In this document: positions 32,345-42,769 of the stretch, one piece after another
How the letters are laid out: every line of letters begins with the position of its first letter
How positions within the stretch are numbered: position 1 is the stretch's first letter
DNA from: Catonia carolina
Taxonomy: Eukaryota > Arthropoda > Insecta > Hemiptera > Achilidae
DNA length: 64,000 nt
Assembly: GCA_035578175.1 (NCBI GenBank)
Contig: JAQMRL010000003.1
Coordinates: 24,452,419 to 24,516,418 of the forward strand
Direction of reading: 5' to 3'
The notes under the pieces: generated by a model
Seen by the model: the letters and a program-made list of their open reading frames with translations, nothing else
The model's database searches: none
What the model was told of the DNA's origin: nothing
Made by a program: the position numbers and the translations under genes

Positions 32345-33241
32345 GATATTTCTTTCAGATAAAATAGTTTCCCCTAATAAAATAGACCAATAACCAATTT
32401 TAAAAATCTAAATTCAATATGTCAATTACTATTACAGCTAATAACACGGTTATTTTAGAAACAAAAATTTATTTGTAATTTTAGTTAAAAATAATAATAG
32501 CATATAGATACTACAAATAATATTTGAATGATAAAGAAGAACCTTTTACTAAACAAGGTATTGTTTATAATCCTTCTTAAAATAGTACAATCAAATGATA
32601 ACGATTTTCCAATTTGTTTTTCCACACACATTTAATATTTACAAAGGAATAAATTACAAGCCTGAAACAGTCATAAAAATACAGGTTTACCAACTTAAGC
32701 TTTAAAAGACTAACAGTTCACACCTTGACTGATAAAAATACACGGTTATATTACCACAAACACCATTTGTTTACTTTAGTTATAAGGTTAAGGATATGTA
32801 CGAAGAGTAAGCTTTATTATAAAAAGAAGATAAAGTATTAAAGATAAATGATAAGAGTCGCACCCTGCTGAGTGGTGAGCATCTTAAATTATGTTAAGTA
32901 CACCTAGGAATATAACGATATAACATCCTAGACGTTGTTATTTCTTGCTGGACATAACGTCTTATTCAGGCTTTCTTACTTTAAATAGGAAGAATAATTT
33001 TCATAATTTTGTTTTTTTAAAATGCAGTAGAAAATCTTTAACACGGATTAGTGGATATGAAAACTTTTCTGTAAAAGAAGGACATCAGGGGTTTTTTGAA
33101 ATTTTATACACTGTTACGTAATAATAATCTGTTCATTTTCTTTGAACAATAAATAACTAATCTGACAGATAAATGAAAAACTAAAGGAAGTCAAACAACA
33201 TCGATCGATGTTTAACCTCTGTGATGGTTGTAAATATTAAA
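32345..33241. other. No recognisable feature
   Basis: AT-rich unassigned sequence between the twin palindromes and the large inverted repeat. Confidence 0.5.
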
Positions 33242-33877
33242 TACTTAAAGGAACTTAAAAAAAGATGACATCACCGTCAAAGTACGCCGAAATAAAAACT
33301 ATTACTTGCAACTCAACTGTTTAATAAACGTGTTAAGTTTACAATTGTTCATTCAAAAATGTTTGTTGTCTTTAATTTTTATTACGGTACTGTACATTGA
33401 GCTGTACAATTTCCGAATATATTTAAATGGCGGCGGGAATTTACTTAAGGATTAGAGGTACTCAGTGGTACATTCTCCATTTATAACTACAGGTCTTGTC
33501 CGTTATTTAGACCAGTAAATCTTTCAATTTCCACCTAAATCATCTAGTTATGTTAGTGAAATCTCATCAATACCAAAATGTAATCCTCCAAAAAGGAAAT
33601 GTATTTCAAGTATAAATAAAGCGAGTATCAATTAAGGAAAATATCAAAATTATTATACCAAAATTTTACAACCTACAATAATATTAGGCCTCATACTTAA
33701 TTTGCTGCAAAGCTTAAATAAAATAAGCCAGGTTAATTTATAATTCACACAAATATTTTTCAATTATTAGAAATATTTAATATGTAAAAACAAGCAACAT
33801 TAAGTTAGGTTTCCATTTTGTGGTCTTAAATTTCATCTGGATGTATTTGTACTTGGTCAGGATCAATACACTTAGCA

Positions 33878-34063
33878 TCAGCTGTTGTTTTTAAATTTAA
33901 ATAAAAATTTTGAAATAGGAGGTACAAGTTCAAGCAGTTGAAGTAAGTCTTTCTTCTTTTCTTTTGAAATTGGAACCTCTGATTCATAATTAGTGTTTCT
34001 TCTTACTCGTTGAAGACCATTATTTCCTCTTTGAAGAAAGTTTACTTGATTGAACGAACCTTC
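33878..34063 (-). pseudogene. Open frame of unknown family (left arm copy)
   Basis: Mirror of the frame at 36050-36235, on the minus strand of the left arm: a start-less 61-codon frame reading LQRGNNGLQRVRRN and SKEKKKDLLQLLELVPP. See the right-arm entry. Both copies arose from the same inversion. Confidence 0.4.
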
Positions 34064-34479
34064 TTAAAGGCTCTAACGATAATAGAGTGCACATTCTTAT
34101 CCTTTAAGATATTTTAACCACTGTAAATCATGCCATCTAAAAGGATGTTCTTTTATGTTTACTGTTCTGACTAACAAGAACAGTTTTTAACATGGCTGCA
34201 GAGTCGAACATAAGACTTTTTGTCATTTCGACCAGTTCAAATTGATTTTTTCAGTTGATCTCACCAATTGATATTGGTGAAATAATATACTACTATTGGT
34301 ATAAAGGTTAATTCAACTTAAGACCTTTCGTCCAGCTAAACAAGACTGAGAAACTTAATAAACTAGTATTGGTATAAAGGTCTTAACTCAACTTAAGACC
34401 TTTTGTACAACTAAAAAAGATTGAGAAACTAAATTTAAAGGTATAATTTACAATTAAGACTTTTATACCATTACGCGAC

Positions 34480-34880
34480 GCTCACAATAGACAGGTGGAA
34501 TGTTGTATTTTTTGCACTCAATCTGCTAGTTATAGGACTACAAAAAATAGTTCTGTTTCTTATCACAGGATCAGCCAATTATATGACTGAAATATTTAAG
34601 AAAAGAAGAGGTAGAGGTGTAAGAGACACTAGTCAGAGTTTTCTCCTCTAAAATAAATGAGTTTCATTATACAGCCAGACCCTGTGGGGAATGAAGTGAA
34701 GGTGGCATTTACAGGGTGCAAAGTGGATGCTTTTCGGAGGGCCTGGCATGCTGATAAGCATGCCAGGCCCTTTTGTACTCAGTGAGGAAGGCAATTGTAC
34801 ACCACCTCATTCCTCGTTTTACATAGTAAAACCTCTAGAGGTTCGAACCAGCCTATCGGCTGTTGGCCTAAACAACACCG
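34480..34880 (+). mobile_element. SINE-D inside the left arm
   Basis: All family blocks are present, from CTCACAATAGACAGGTGGAA to CTATCGGCTGTTGGCCTAAACAACA. It has its own local duplication, GGCATGCTGATAAGCATGCC, making a 20 nt palindrome at 34745-34764. A 72-codon frame across it is fortuitous. Because the mirror copy is in the right arm, this insertion predates the inversion. Confidence 0.85.
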
Positions 34881-35232
34881 TACGCGAAGAGAAAATTTTT
34901 AAAAAGCCGTTTAGACCAGTCAACATAATTCACTTCAGGAGTTAGCTACACTAACAAGAGAAAATGTTCTTAACTAAGTAGTCCATAGTGCACTTAACTC
35001 AAAACCGACAATTTTTGATTTAATACCTTAAATTTATAAAATATCTTAAATTTATAAACCTTAAATTTATAAATACCTTTATAAAGGTATTAAATCAAAA
35101 ATTGTCGGTTTTGAGTTAAGTGCACTATGGACTACTTAGTTAAGAACATTTTCTCTTGTTAGTGTAGCTAACTCCTGAAGTGAATTATGTTGACTGGTCT
35201 AAACGGCTTTTTAAAAATTTTCTCTTCGCGTA

Positions 35233-35633
35233 CGGTGTTGTTTAGGCCAACAGCCGATAGGCTGGTTCGAACCTCTAGAGGTTTTACTATGTAAAACGAG
35301 GAATGAGGTGGTGTACAATTGCCTTCCTCACTGAGTACAAAAGGGCCTGGCATGCTTATCAGCATGCCAGGCCCTCCGAAAAGCATCCACTTTGCACCCT
35401 GTAAATGCCACCTTCACTTCATTCCCCACAGGGTCTGGCTGTATAATGAAACTCATTTATTTTAGAGGAGAAAACTCTGACTAGTGTCTCTTACACCTCT
35501 ACCTCTTCTTTTCTTAAATATTTCAGTCATATAATTGGCTGATCCTGTGATAAGAAACAGAACTATTTTTTGTAGTCCTATAACTAGCAGATTGAGTGCA
35601 AAAAATACAACATTCCACCTGTCTATTGTGAGC
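35233..35633 (-). mobile_element. SINE-D inside the right arm
   Basis: Mirror image of the 34480-34880 copy (the two sum to 70113), identical where compared. It is not an independent insertion but a product of the inverted duplication. Confidence 0.85.
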
Positions 35634-36049
35634 GTCGCGTAATGGTATAAAAGTCTTAATTGTAAATTGTACCTTTAAATTTAGTTTCTCAATCTTTTTT
35701 AGTTGTACAAAAGGTCTTAAGTTGAGTTAAGACCTTTATACCAATACTAGTTTATTAAGTTTCTCAGTCTTGTTTAGCTGGACGAAAGGTCTTAAGTTGA
35801 ATTAACCTTTATACCAATAGTAGTATATTATTTCACCAATATCAATTGGTGAGATCAACTGAAAAAATCAATTTGAACTGGTCGAAATGACAAAAAGTCT
35901 TATGTTCGACTCTGCAGCCATGTTAAAAACTGTTCTTGTTAGTCAGAACAGTAAACATAAAAGAACATCCTTTTAGATGGCATGATTTACAGTGGTTAAA
36001 ATATCTTAAAGGATAAGAATGTGCACTCTATTATCGTTAGAGCCTTTAA

Positions 36050-36235
36050 GAAGGTTCGTTCAATCAAGTAAACTTTCTTCAAAGAGGAAATAATGGTCTT
36101 CAACGAGTAAGAAGAAACACTAATTATGAATCAGAGGTTCCAATTTCAAAAGAAAAGAAGAAAGACTTACTTCAACTGCTTGAACTTGTACCTCCTATTT
36201 CAAAATTTTTATTTAAATTTAAAAACAACAGCTGA
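36050..36235 (+). pseudogene. Open frame of unknown family (right arm copy)
   Basis: A 61-codon frame without a start codon: EGSFNQVNFLQRGNNGLQRV, RRNTNYESEVPISKEKKKDL, LQLLELVPPISKFLF, stop. Its composition looks protein-like (charged SKEKKKDLL then a VPP turn), and a related-looking KEHPFRWHDLQW lies just upstream in the same frame after stops. It resembles segments of uncharacterised transposon-linked proteins, but I cannot name a family. Probably a decayed element captured in the inverted repeat. Confidence 0.4.
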
Positions 36236-36874
36236 TGCTAAGTGTATTGATCCTGACCAAGTACAAATACATCCAGATGAAATTTAAGACCACAAAATGG
36301 AAACCTAACTTAATGTTGCTTGTTTTTACATATTAAATATTTCTAATAATTGAAAAATATTTGTGTGAATTATAAATTAACCTGGCTTATTTTATTTAAG
36401 CTTTGCAGCAAATTAAGTATGAGGCCTAATATTATTGTAGGTTGTAAAATTTTGGTATAATAATTTTGATATTTTCCTTAATTGATACTCGCTTTATTTA
36501 TACTTGAAATACATTTCCTTTTTGGAGGATTACATTTTGGTATTGATGAGATTTCACTAACATAACTAGATGATTTAGGTGGAAATTGAAAGATTTACTG
36601 GTCTAAATAACGGACAAGACCTGTAGTTATAAATGGAGAATGTACCACTGAGTACCTCTAATCCTTAAGTAAATTCCCGCCGCCATTTAAATATATTCGG
36701 AAATTGTACAGCTCAATGTACAGTACCGTAATAAAAATTAAAGACAACAAACATTTTTGAATGAACAATTGTAAACTTAACACGTTTATTAAACAGTTGA
36801 GTTGCAAGTAATAGTTTTTATTTCGGCGTACTTTGACGGTGATGTCATCTTTTTTTAAGTTCCTTTAAGTACTT

Positions 36875-37725
36875 TTTAATAGGCTATCAAATAACTCAAT
36901 AACTAGCGGAATCATTCGAAGAATTTTTGTTAAGTATGCACTTTAGGTTATGGTTCTTTTAATAATTATGTTAAAGAAAGAGGGAAGTGGAATAAATTGT
37001 TCCGGTGGGTAAAGCAGAGTTGGAGACATAAAACGAAGGATTTAAGACCGAAAGGAAGGCAAGAATGATGAGGGAAGGTAGGATGGAGAATGAGGAACGT
37101 GGATAAAAAGAAAGGAAGACCATGACTGGTCAAATCACTGAAGGCATCTCGTTAAACAACATTGATTAGCTAAAATACAGTTAAGTATTTCATTTTAACC
37201 GCCCGCTTTATACAACCTTATTCAACTCAACTATCTACTTCTTATTGTCAATTAAGATGTGAATTTCTTCGTAGAAATTTCACCCATCATGCCCTTCGTA
37301 AGAATTTATATATTTAAGAATGTAATATTAAACAAATTCAAAAAAGTAAGCTATTTATTTAATAGTTTGGAAAGCTATTAACTACACGAAATAAGGCTAC
37401 ATCATTTTGTAATTAAGTAAAGTAAAAACAGGTAGTAATTTAAAGTAAAACTTGTAAGATTATTTAAGATATTTTAATGTTTTTACGATGTTTGAAAATA
37501 AAATTGAATTGATTTCGTGATGTCACAGTAGGCCACCATACTGCGAAGCCAGTGAGTTAAAAAGGAAACGTTAGACGAATTAGGTAGCCGTGTTATTCAA
37601 ATAAACATTCTGACAGCCAGTCTAAATGAAGCTTATGGACACCTAAACGAAAAAGCTACTGTCATGGGACTGGATCACGGTTACTTTACTCTAGTAAAGT
37701 AATCGTGGATTAAATGTAGATAAAA
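36875..37725. other. Unassigned; small hairpin at 37673-37710
   Basis: A purine-rich stretch near 36970-37130 (GGAAGACC, GGAAGGC) could be a worn LINE tail, but I found no firm motif. At 37673-37710 GATCACGGTTACTTTACT and AGTAAAGTAATCGTGGAT form a ~16 bp-arm hairpin. The rest is AT-rich. Confidence 0.4.
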
Positions 37726-37727
37726 AA

Positions 37728-38191
37728 AATCCCTTTCATGAGACGATGAGTCTCATAGCTGGTGGAAATTTTCAAAAAGGTTTATCTTTGACTTGTGGCA
37801 AAAACCATTGGTATTTTCTGTATCTGCTCTTTAAGAGGAGGAATCGAATGACACTATTTCTGTTTCCAAATTCCATTTTTGATTTTTGACTTCCAGTTTT
37901 GGCACTTCCGGTTGAAACTAGAACTTCAAACCCAACAATTTCTGTATCTACTCTTTACGAGGAATCAAAAAAAACTATTTTTGTTTCCAAACTCTGACTT
38001 TGATACCTAGATTTCTGGTTTTGAGCCATTTACGGCCGAAACGGAATTTCAAACCCAATACAGGCCCACTAACTTTTTGTGTAGATTGCGAAACCGAAAA
38101 CCGTTTGTTGGTATTTCTCTTGGTTTCTGACATCTGTGTATGATGGGTGACGGACGGATGGACAAAACAAAATGATTGATGACAATTTTAA
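37728..38191 (-). repeat. Repeat F copy
   Basis: Minus-oriented repeat F: CCCTTTCATGAGACGATGAG and CTCATAGCTGGTGG at its terminal end, internal GACTTCCAGTTTTGGCACTT and two AACTTCAAACCCAA sub-repeats, and a GACGGACGGAT patch then GACAATTTTA at the start. It is collinear with 15605-16080. Non-coding. Confidence 0.7.
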
Positions 38192-38359
38192 AAATTACCA
38201 TCAAAACTAAATACATGAAAATATAATCATTAGAAATGCAGAAAAATCTACAAAGCGTACACATATTTGATGTTTCATTTGCATGCAAGAGTCGACAATT
38301 TTCGATATTCGAAAAACACTACGCTTGTAGATAATTAATGGTCTATATGCACGACAACT

Positions 38360-38925
38360 CAGGATAGAAAATGTATGAAAATATAGCATATTATACCAAC
38401 TCTAGACTTCTAAGAAGGAAGCTTATAAGCCGTAGTACTAAAATAAAAATACACAAGATTGTTAACATCTATGGAACACAAGGTTTTCATCTATGGAAGT
38501 GTAACTTGGACATTTCCACTACGAGAAACACTGCAAAACTTTCAAAGGAATATTGTGCGGGTTGTTAATGAACTTGATAGGGAGAATTATACATGGATAA
38601 TTAAAAATAGACAAGAAATTAGAACAGGAGGAAGTCGTAGAATTCAAATCTCATCGAATACGATAGCTAGGTCACTTGGAGCGAATGGACATAAATCCAT
38701 AAGCAAGATATGATACTAAAAGACCAGATGTATTGTACGAAAAAGAGTCGACTCAGAATTAGAAAGCAGCATTTTGGAATAACTGAGGATCTTCAAAATA
38801 GGGGTTGAGAGGATGCTTGCGTATGGTAAGGGATAGTGGACAATAAAGGGAATTGGTCTTGGAGGGAAATGCCTACATCGGTGGTAGCACTTGACGAAGA
38901 AGAAACACTGATTACCCATCATGAA
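38360..38925 (+). pseudogene. LINE fragment (post-RT region), decayed
   Basis: Two overlapping plus frames carry RLLRRKLISRSTKIKIHKIV and then KVFIYGSVTWTFPLRETLQN, FQRNIVRVV. This matches the K-x-KIY-K-x-x-x-x-x-x-x-YGSE-x-W-x-x-x-x-x-x-x-x-L-x-x-F-x-RK-x-LR region of LINE ORF2 proteins, broken by a frameshift near 38460-38480. Downstream similarity fades. It is not the alpha family. Confidence 0.5.
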
Positions 38926-39074
38926 AAATCATAGCTTGGCGTAAATTTTGAATAACAAAACGCAACAAGACACAAAAATCGACTTAAGAGTTATTTTATT
39001 ACAAATAGATTAATTTTCACAAGGGTTGATTTTTCAAATGTTAAAGATTCGGGATCGGAAATAAAAGTTAATGT

Positions 39075-39245
39075 GGCCGCCTCCGTAGCTTAGTGTTTAG
39101 TGTGTTAATCCGTAAAGCGGAGGTTCAGGTTCAATTCCTGGCTAGGGTCTGGAAAATTATTACTCATTTAAACCCACCGATCCTTAACCCACAGTAGTTA
39201 CCAATAACCAAGATGTTGATGCGACTTTAAAACTAATAAATTAAT
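39075..39245 (+). mobile_element. SINE-A with 7 bp flanking repeat
   Basis: GGCCGCCTCCGTAGCTTAGT head, B-box-like GGTTCAATTCCTGG, CTAGGGTCTGGAAAATTATT, then ACCCACAGTAGTTACCAATA and TGATGCGACTTTAAAACTAA. TTAATGT lies on both sides (39068-39074 and 39246-39252), a likely short target duplication. A SINE-A2 follows 20 bp later. Confidence 0.8.
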
Positions 39246-39264
39246 TTAATGTATAGCAATAACA

Positions 39265-39418
39265 TTTGGAGTAGTGGTTAGTGCAACTGGTTTCTAGGTC
39301 AGGGGTCCTGGGTTCGGTTCACGGACAGGTCTGGAAATTTTCATCTGTATATTGCCTCATCTCATTACTTACACACAAGTTTACGTAGTTATGTAGTAGG
39401 CATCGTAACTAAAAAAAC
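39265..39418 (+). mobile_element. SINE-A2
   Basis: GGAGTAGTGGTTAGTGCAAC, TGGTTTCTAGGTCAGGGGTC, B-box-like GGGTTCGGTTCACGG, TCTGGAAATTTTCATCTGTA and AGTAGGCATCGTAACTAAAA match the 52917 copy in order and length. The first few head bases are missing. It forms a SINE pair with the SINE-A just upstream. Confidence 0.75.
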
Positions 39419-39424
39419 TGAAAT

Positions 39425-41090
39425 GTTTCTAAAACTTGGAATCAATGTTGGAACTTGCAAAAATACCGCAAAAGTTTACTCAAAATGTCCAAATATAGTT
39501 TAAAATTGATTTAGATTTATTTTATATGATCTTAGCAGTAGAGATTTATTGTCCAAATGCTAGTCCATTTATTACATTAATAAATTCAATACATTAATTA
39601 ATCGTAAATATAAATAAAAATATTTATTAACAACGTAACATTTATCTGTAAATATTTATGTCAAATTTATCACAAATTTTATGTAGAAATTTAATATTCA
39701 TAATTTTATACTATATCGTTTGCTACCTACCTATCTACCAGCAGGATTAATAAAGATAATTTAAAAAAATATTAACTTATGTTATTTTTTTAATTTTTAT
39801 TTTGTGTACACATATATAAAATATACATTATGTATTTGTGTGCAATGTATTTTATAAACGAAAAGTATTTAAATAAAAGAACAATGACCCTTAGCGTTTT
39901 AAACTCCACCCATTCTGTAGCCAACACATTGAGGTGCATAAGCATTGGGTACAGAAGTATTGTACATGAAAGTTCTTATGTATTTACTACATATTTAAGT
40001 ATATAGTATTTTTGTATCCGTACTGCATTGAACTCTCTCCTCCATACAACCTACCACCTATGCATTTATGCCACCTATACTATTGTAAAGTATTTCAAAA
40101 AATAAATAAATAAAATAAAAGTTTCTTTCGTTTCATTGGCAAAGTTCCATATTCATAAAACTCATGTTTTTATGTAATTTATTCAATTTTGTTATCGATT
40201 ATACATAAAAAATGTAGAGCTGTATTGAAATTAGTTTATTGCTTTTGTCAATTACACTTACCTTCCTTAGGGGACAAGGAAAAGTGAAAAAATGTGATCG
40301 TATTAGGTGTATTATTCTACCTTTTTGTAGACAGATTTTTCTTTAAATGGTGTACAAACATTTTTTTAAGTATAAAAACATTTTTTATTATTTTTTTAAA
40401 AAAGTGCTTCCATTTCCTCCAGAAATCGGATTGCCTCACAAAAATTTGTTCCTTCAATTTTTCCTTTTCCATATTTTTTTTGAAAATATTTTTAAAAAAT
40501 TCAAAAGTAGTATTACAAAAGTAGGAGATGACAAGAATCCTAAGTATTGTGCTGGAATATTTTAAAAACTAGATACCTATATGCCTGTGTAAAAACACAA
40601 CTTTTGCTTGCATTTTTTCAAAAAGACTTCTTTGTATACATTTGACCCATTAAAAACTAATAGGCATATTTATTTTAAATTTTTATAGAGTATTTTTAGA
40701 ATACTCTCCCACAGATGTTTATATTTTCAAGGCTCAAATCATCGTCATTTTTATTTACATACATATTTATTGTCATAGATTTAATAAAGTTGCATAAAAT
40801 ATAAAAATGTACTCAAAAAATATTGGTTGCTGCAATATACACTCAAGAAAACAGTCAGTATGATAAAAAAATTAATTACCTTAAGCGAAAAAACAAAAAA
40901 AAAATACATTTGATGGGTTATTTATATTGAGAGCTTTGAAAAAGGGTCTTGAACAGAGATAAAATTACTGTACCTTCTCTACTTAAAGACAAACCAGAAC
41001 TTCTATGAAGCCTGAGTGTAGAAAAATAAACAGAAATTTATATTATCATTGCATAAATTTTGATGAAAAGTGAGACTAATATAATTTCCC
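39425..41090. other. No recognisable feature
   Basis: Very AT-rich. Overlapping frames near 40294-40565 are phenylalanine/lysine-rich by-products of A/T runs, and I do not regard them as genes. Confidence 0.5.
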
Positions 41091-41092
41091 TT

Positions 41093-41185
41093 GACCGTCT
41101 GGGTGGTGCAGTGGTAAACGGACAACAGTGCAAGATAGAAGGTCGCAGTTTTCTCTCCCGGTTAGGGTTTGAAAGATTTCTATTT
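41093..41185 (+). mobile_element. SINE-A head, decayed
   Basis: GACCGTCTGGGTGGTGCAGT then GGTCGCAGTTTTCTCTCCCGGTTAGGGTTTGAAAGATT keeps the A-box-like head, the position of the B-box and the CTAGGGTCTGGAAATT-type junction, but the B-box itself is disrupted. A diverged fragment. Confidence 0.5.
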
Positions 41186-41204
41186 TACGTACTGTCTTCT
41201 CCAA

Positions 41205-41640
41205 GAAGTTTGGCAATTAAGATTATTTCCAAGATGGCAATAATGATTTTAGGTGCTGCAGCTCTAAACAAACCAGTGCAGCTGCGACTAAACCATGTTC
41301 TTAAGTTGTTCAACCAGTATTTATTTGTCTTCTAATATGACCTTTTTGCCCATAATTTTCTCCTAAATTACGTATTACATGGAGTTAGCAGTACTACTCC
41401 CTGCTCATCACAATATTTTTAATATTATAAATAATAATAATATTGTAAATAATATTTTAAATATTTTATATTTTTGTCGTTCTTACCACCTCTTTCTTCT
41501 TATCCATCATTTTGAGAACACTCTCGTTTGTGATACGATCCACCTAGCTCAACCTCAAAATCTGATCATATTTGAAAGATTATTCATTAAAAATCCAGCG
41601 ATATTGAACCATCTCCCAATGTAGTCACTACTGAAAAGCT
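41205..41640 (-). pseudogene. LINE-alpha 3' fragment, decayed
   Basis: On the minus strand, right to left: YDQILRLS, WVDRITNESVLKMM (compare WTDRVTNIEVLRRM in the 30.8 kb copy), then EKIMGKKVILEDK, LNNLRTWFSRSC and LFRAAAPKIIIAIL. The order fits residues about 415-515 of the LINE-alpha protein, with stops and a short non-matching stretch in the middle. It lies 1.1 kb from the well-preserved alpha copy in the same orientation but is much older. Confidence 0.6.
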
Positions 41641-41859
41641 GTTAATACCATTTCTAAATAAACTAAGAAACGTTTTTCTTTTATATCGGAAGTAAGGTTG
41701 TGTTGTTTTCAGAATAAATGAACTCGAAAATAACTACAAATTATAACAAACGATAAAAATTTTAAATTATCAAACCTATAGAAAAAAGTCAGCCTGAGTT
41801 CTGGAGATCGTGATAACCTTTTGAATAAAGTAAATTATTTATTGAAAATGGATTAATAA

Positions 41860-42620
41860 ACAAAATAAACCAAGGAATCGAATAATAGAAGCTGTAGAAA
41901 TTGTTAAGAATATTTTCTGCCGTAATGATTCCTTATAAAAATAATACTACTATATAAATAAAGTGAAAATAAAAACAATAAAAACACAGTATCAAAAACA
42001 GAATAATTTAAATATTTCGGAGAATGGATCGAACAAAACAACAGCGAAAAATATGCACTAGAATATGCACAGTGATAAAATTTGAGAAAACCTTTTATCT
42101 TACAAAAATATCTACAACGAAAAATCCTATCTTGGAACATAAAAATCAGACACCACCAAACAGTATTCAAACCAAAAATTTTGATACGCAGCGGAAACCT
42201 TAAAACCAATTATATTTTCCGCCATGAATAAACTAGAGAGAAAAGAAAGAAAAATCGTAAGAAAAATTTTAGGGCCCAAGAAAATAGGACCAGAGTACAG
42301 GTTAAAATCATAAAAGGAAGTAGACACAAACTTGGAAAAGCTTTCACACACAATCAGAAAAATATTACAATTGTATTACCATATTTTTACAGAATTGACG
42401 AATCCTGGTTAACCAAACATTTTAAATAAGCCCAAACCCAAAATCCTGTGGCACCAAGAAATAAGTAAAAAACTGGGAATTTACGAAATTACACCAATAA
42501 AGAAAAGTTCAGGAGTTTAATAAAGAACCTAGAGTTTCAGGAGGAGAAACCTACAAACACCAAGATATGGTTCGAAGAAATAAGGAAAGAGCATTCAAGA
42601 AAGATGAAGGAAGCATGAGC
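41860..42620 (+). pseudogene. LINE-delta fragment, decayed
   Basis: Plus-strand frames carry SAMNKLERKERKIVRKILGP, KKIGPEYRLKS, KEVDTNLEKLSHTIRKILQL, YYHIFTELTNPG and PKILWHQEISKKLGI. This resembles LINE ORF2 C-termini with the pattern ERKILRKI-x-GP...D-x-I...IRKRR-x-x-FYGH. A final KTWFEE-like segment precedes TGA near 42618. Several stops; dead. Compare 19360-19870. Confidence 0.55.
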
Positions 42621-42769
42621 CAAAAGGTTGATTAATTGCACCCTTTAAATTGGGTGATTCGAAAAAGTGAAATATAGTATTAATTTTAAAAAATTATTAT
42701 ATTTTATTGTGTGGAGAAACAACTTTAGTTGTTTACTTCTTAATTTAATACATAAGGCTTCTGTTTATT

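Larger units (their letters stand above)
33242..36871. repeat. Large inverted repeat, 1,788 bp arms, 54 bp spacer
   Basis: Left arm 33242-35029 and right arm 35084-36871 are reverse complements in perfect register: paired positions always sum to 70113, so there is no indel. In the parts I compared, the only difference was one transition, at 34444/35669 (T versus G opposite). The spacer 35030-35083 holds about three units of CTTAAATTTATAAA. Each arm contains a SINE-D and a 61-codon open frame. The flanks outside 33242 and 36871 are unrelated. It is either a recent inverted duplication or an assembly/read fold-back artefact; the sequence alone cannot decide. Confidence 0.95.

Noticed and set aside
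34727..34945. Identical 72-codon frames in both arms as a duplicated gene
   Set aside because: They lie over SINE-D sequence; similar frames appear in other SINE-D copies by chance and show no protein motif.
40294..40565. Two overlapping phenylalanine/lysine-rich frames
   Set aside because: A/T homopolymer composition, no motif, no support as a gene.
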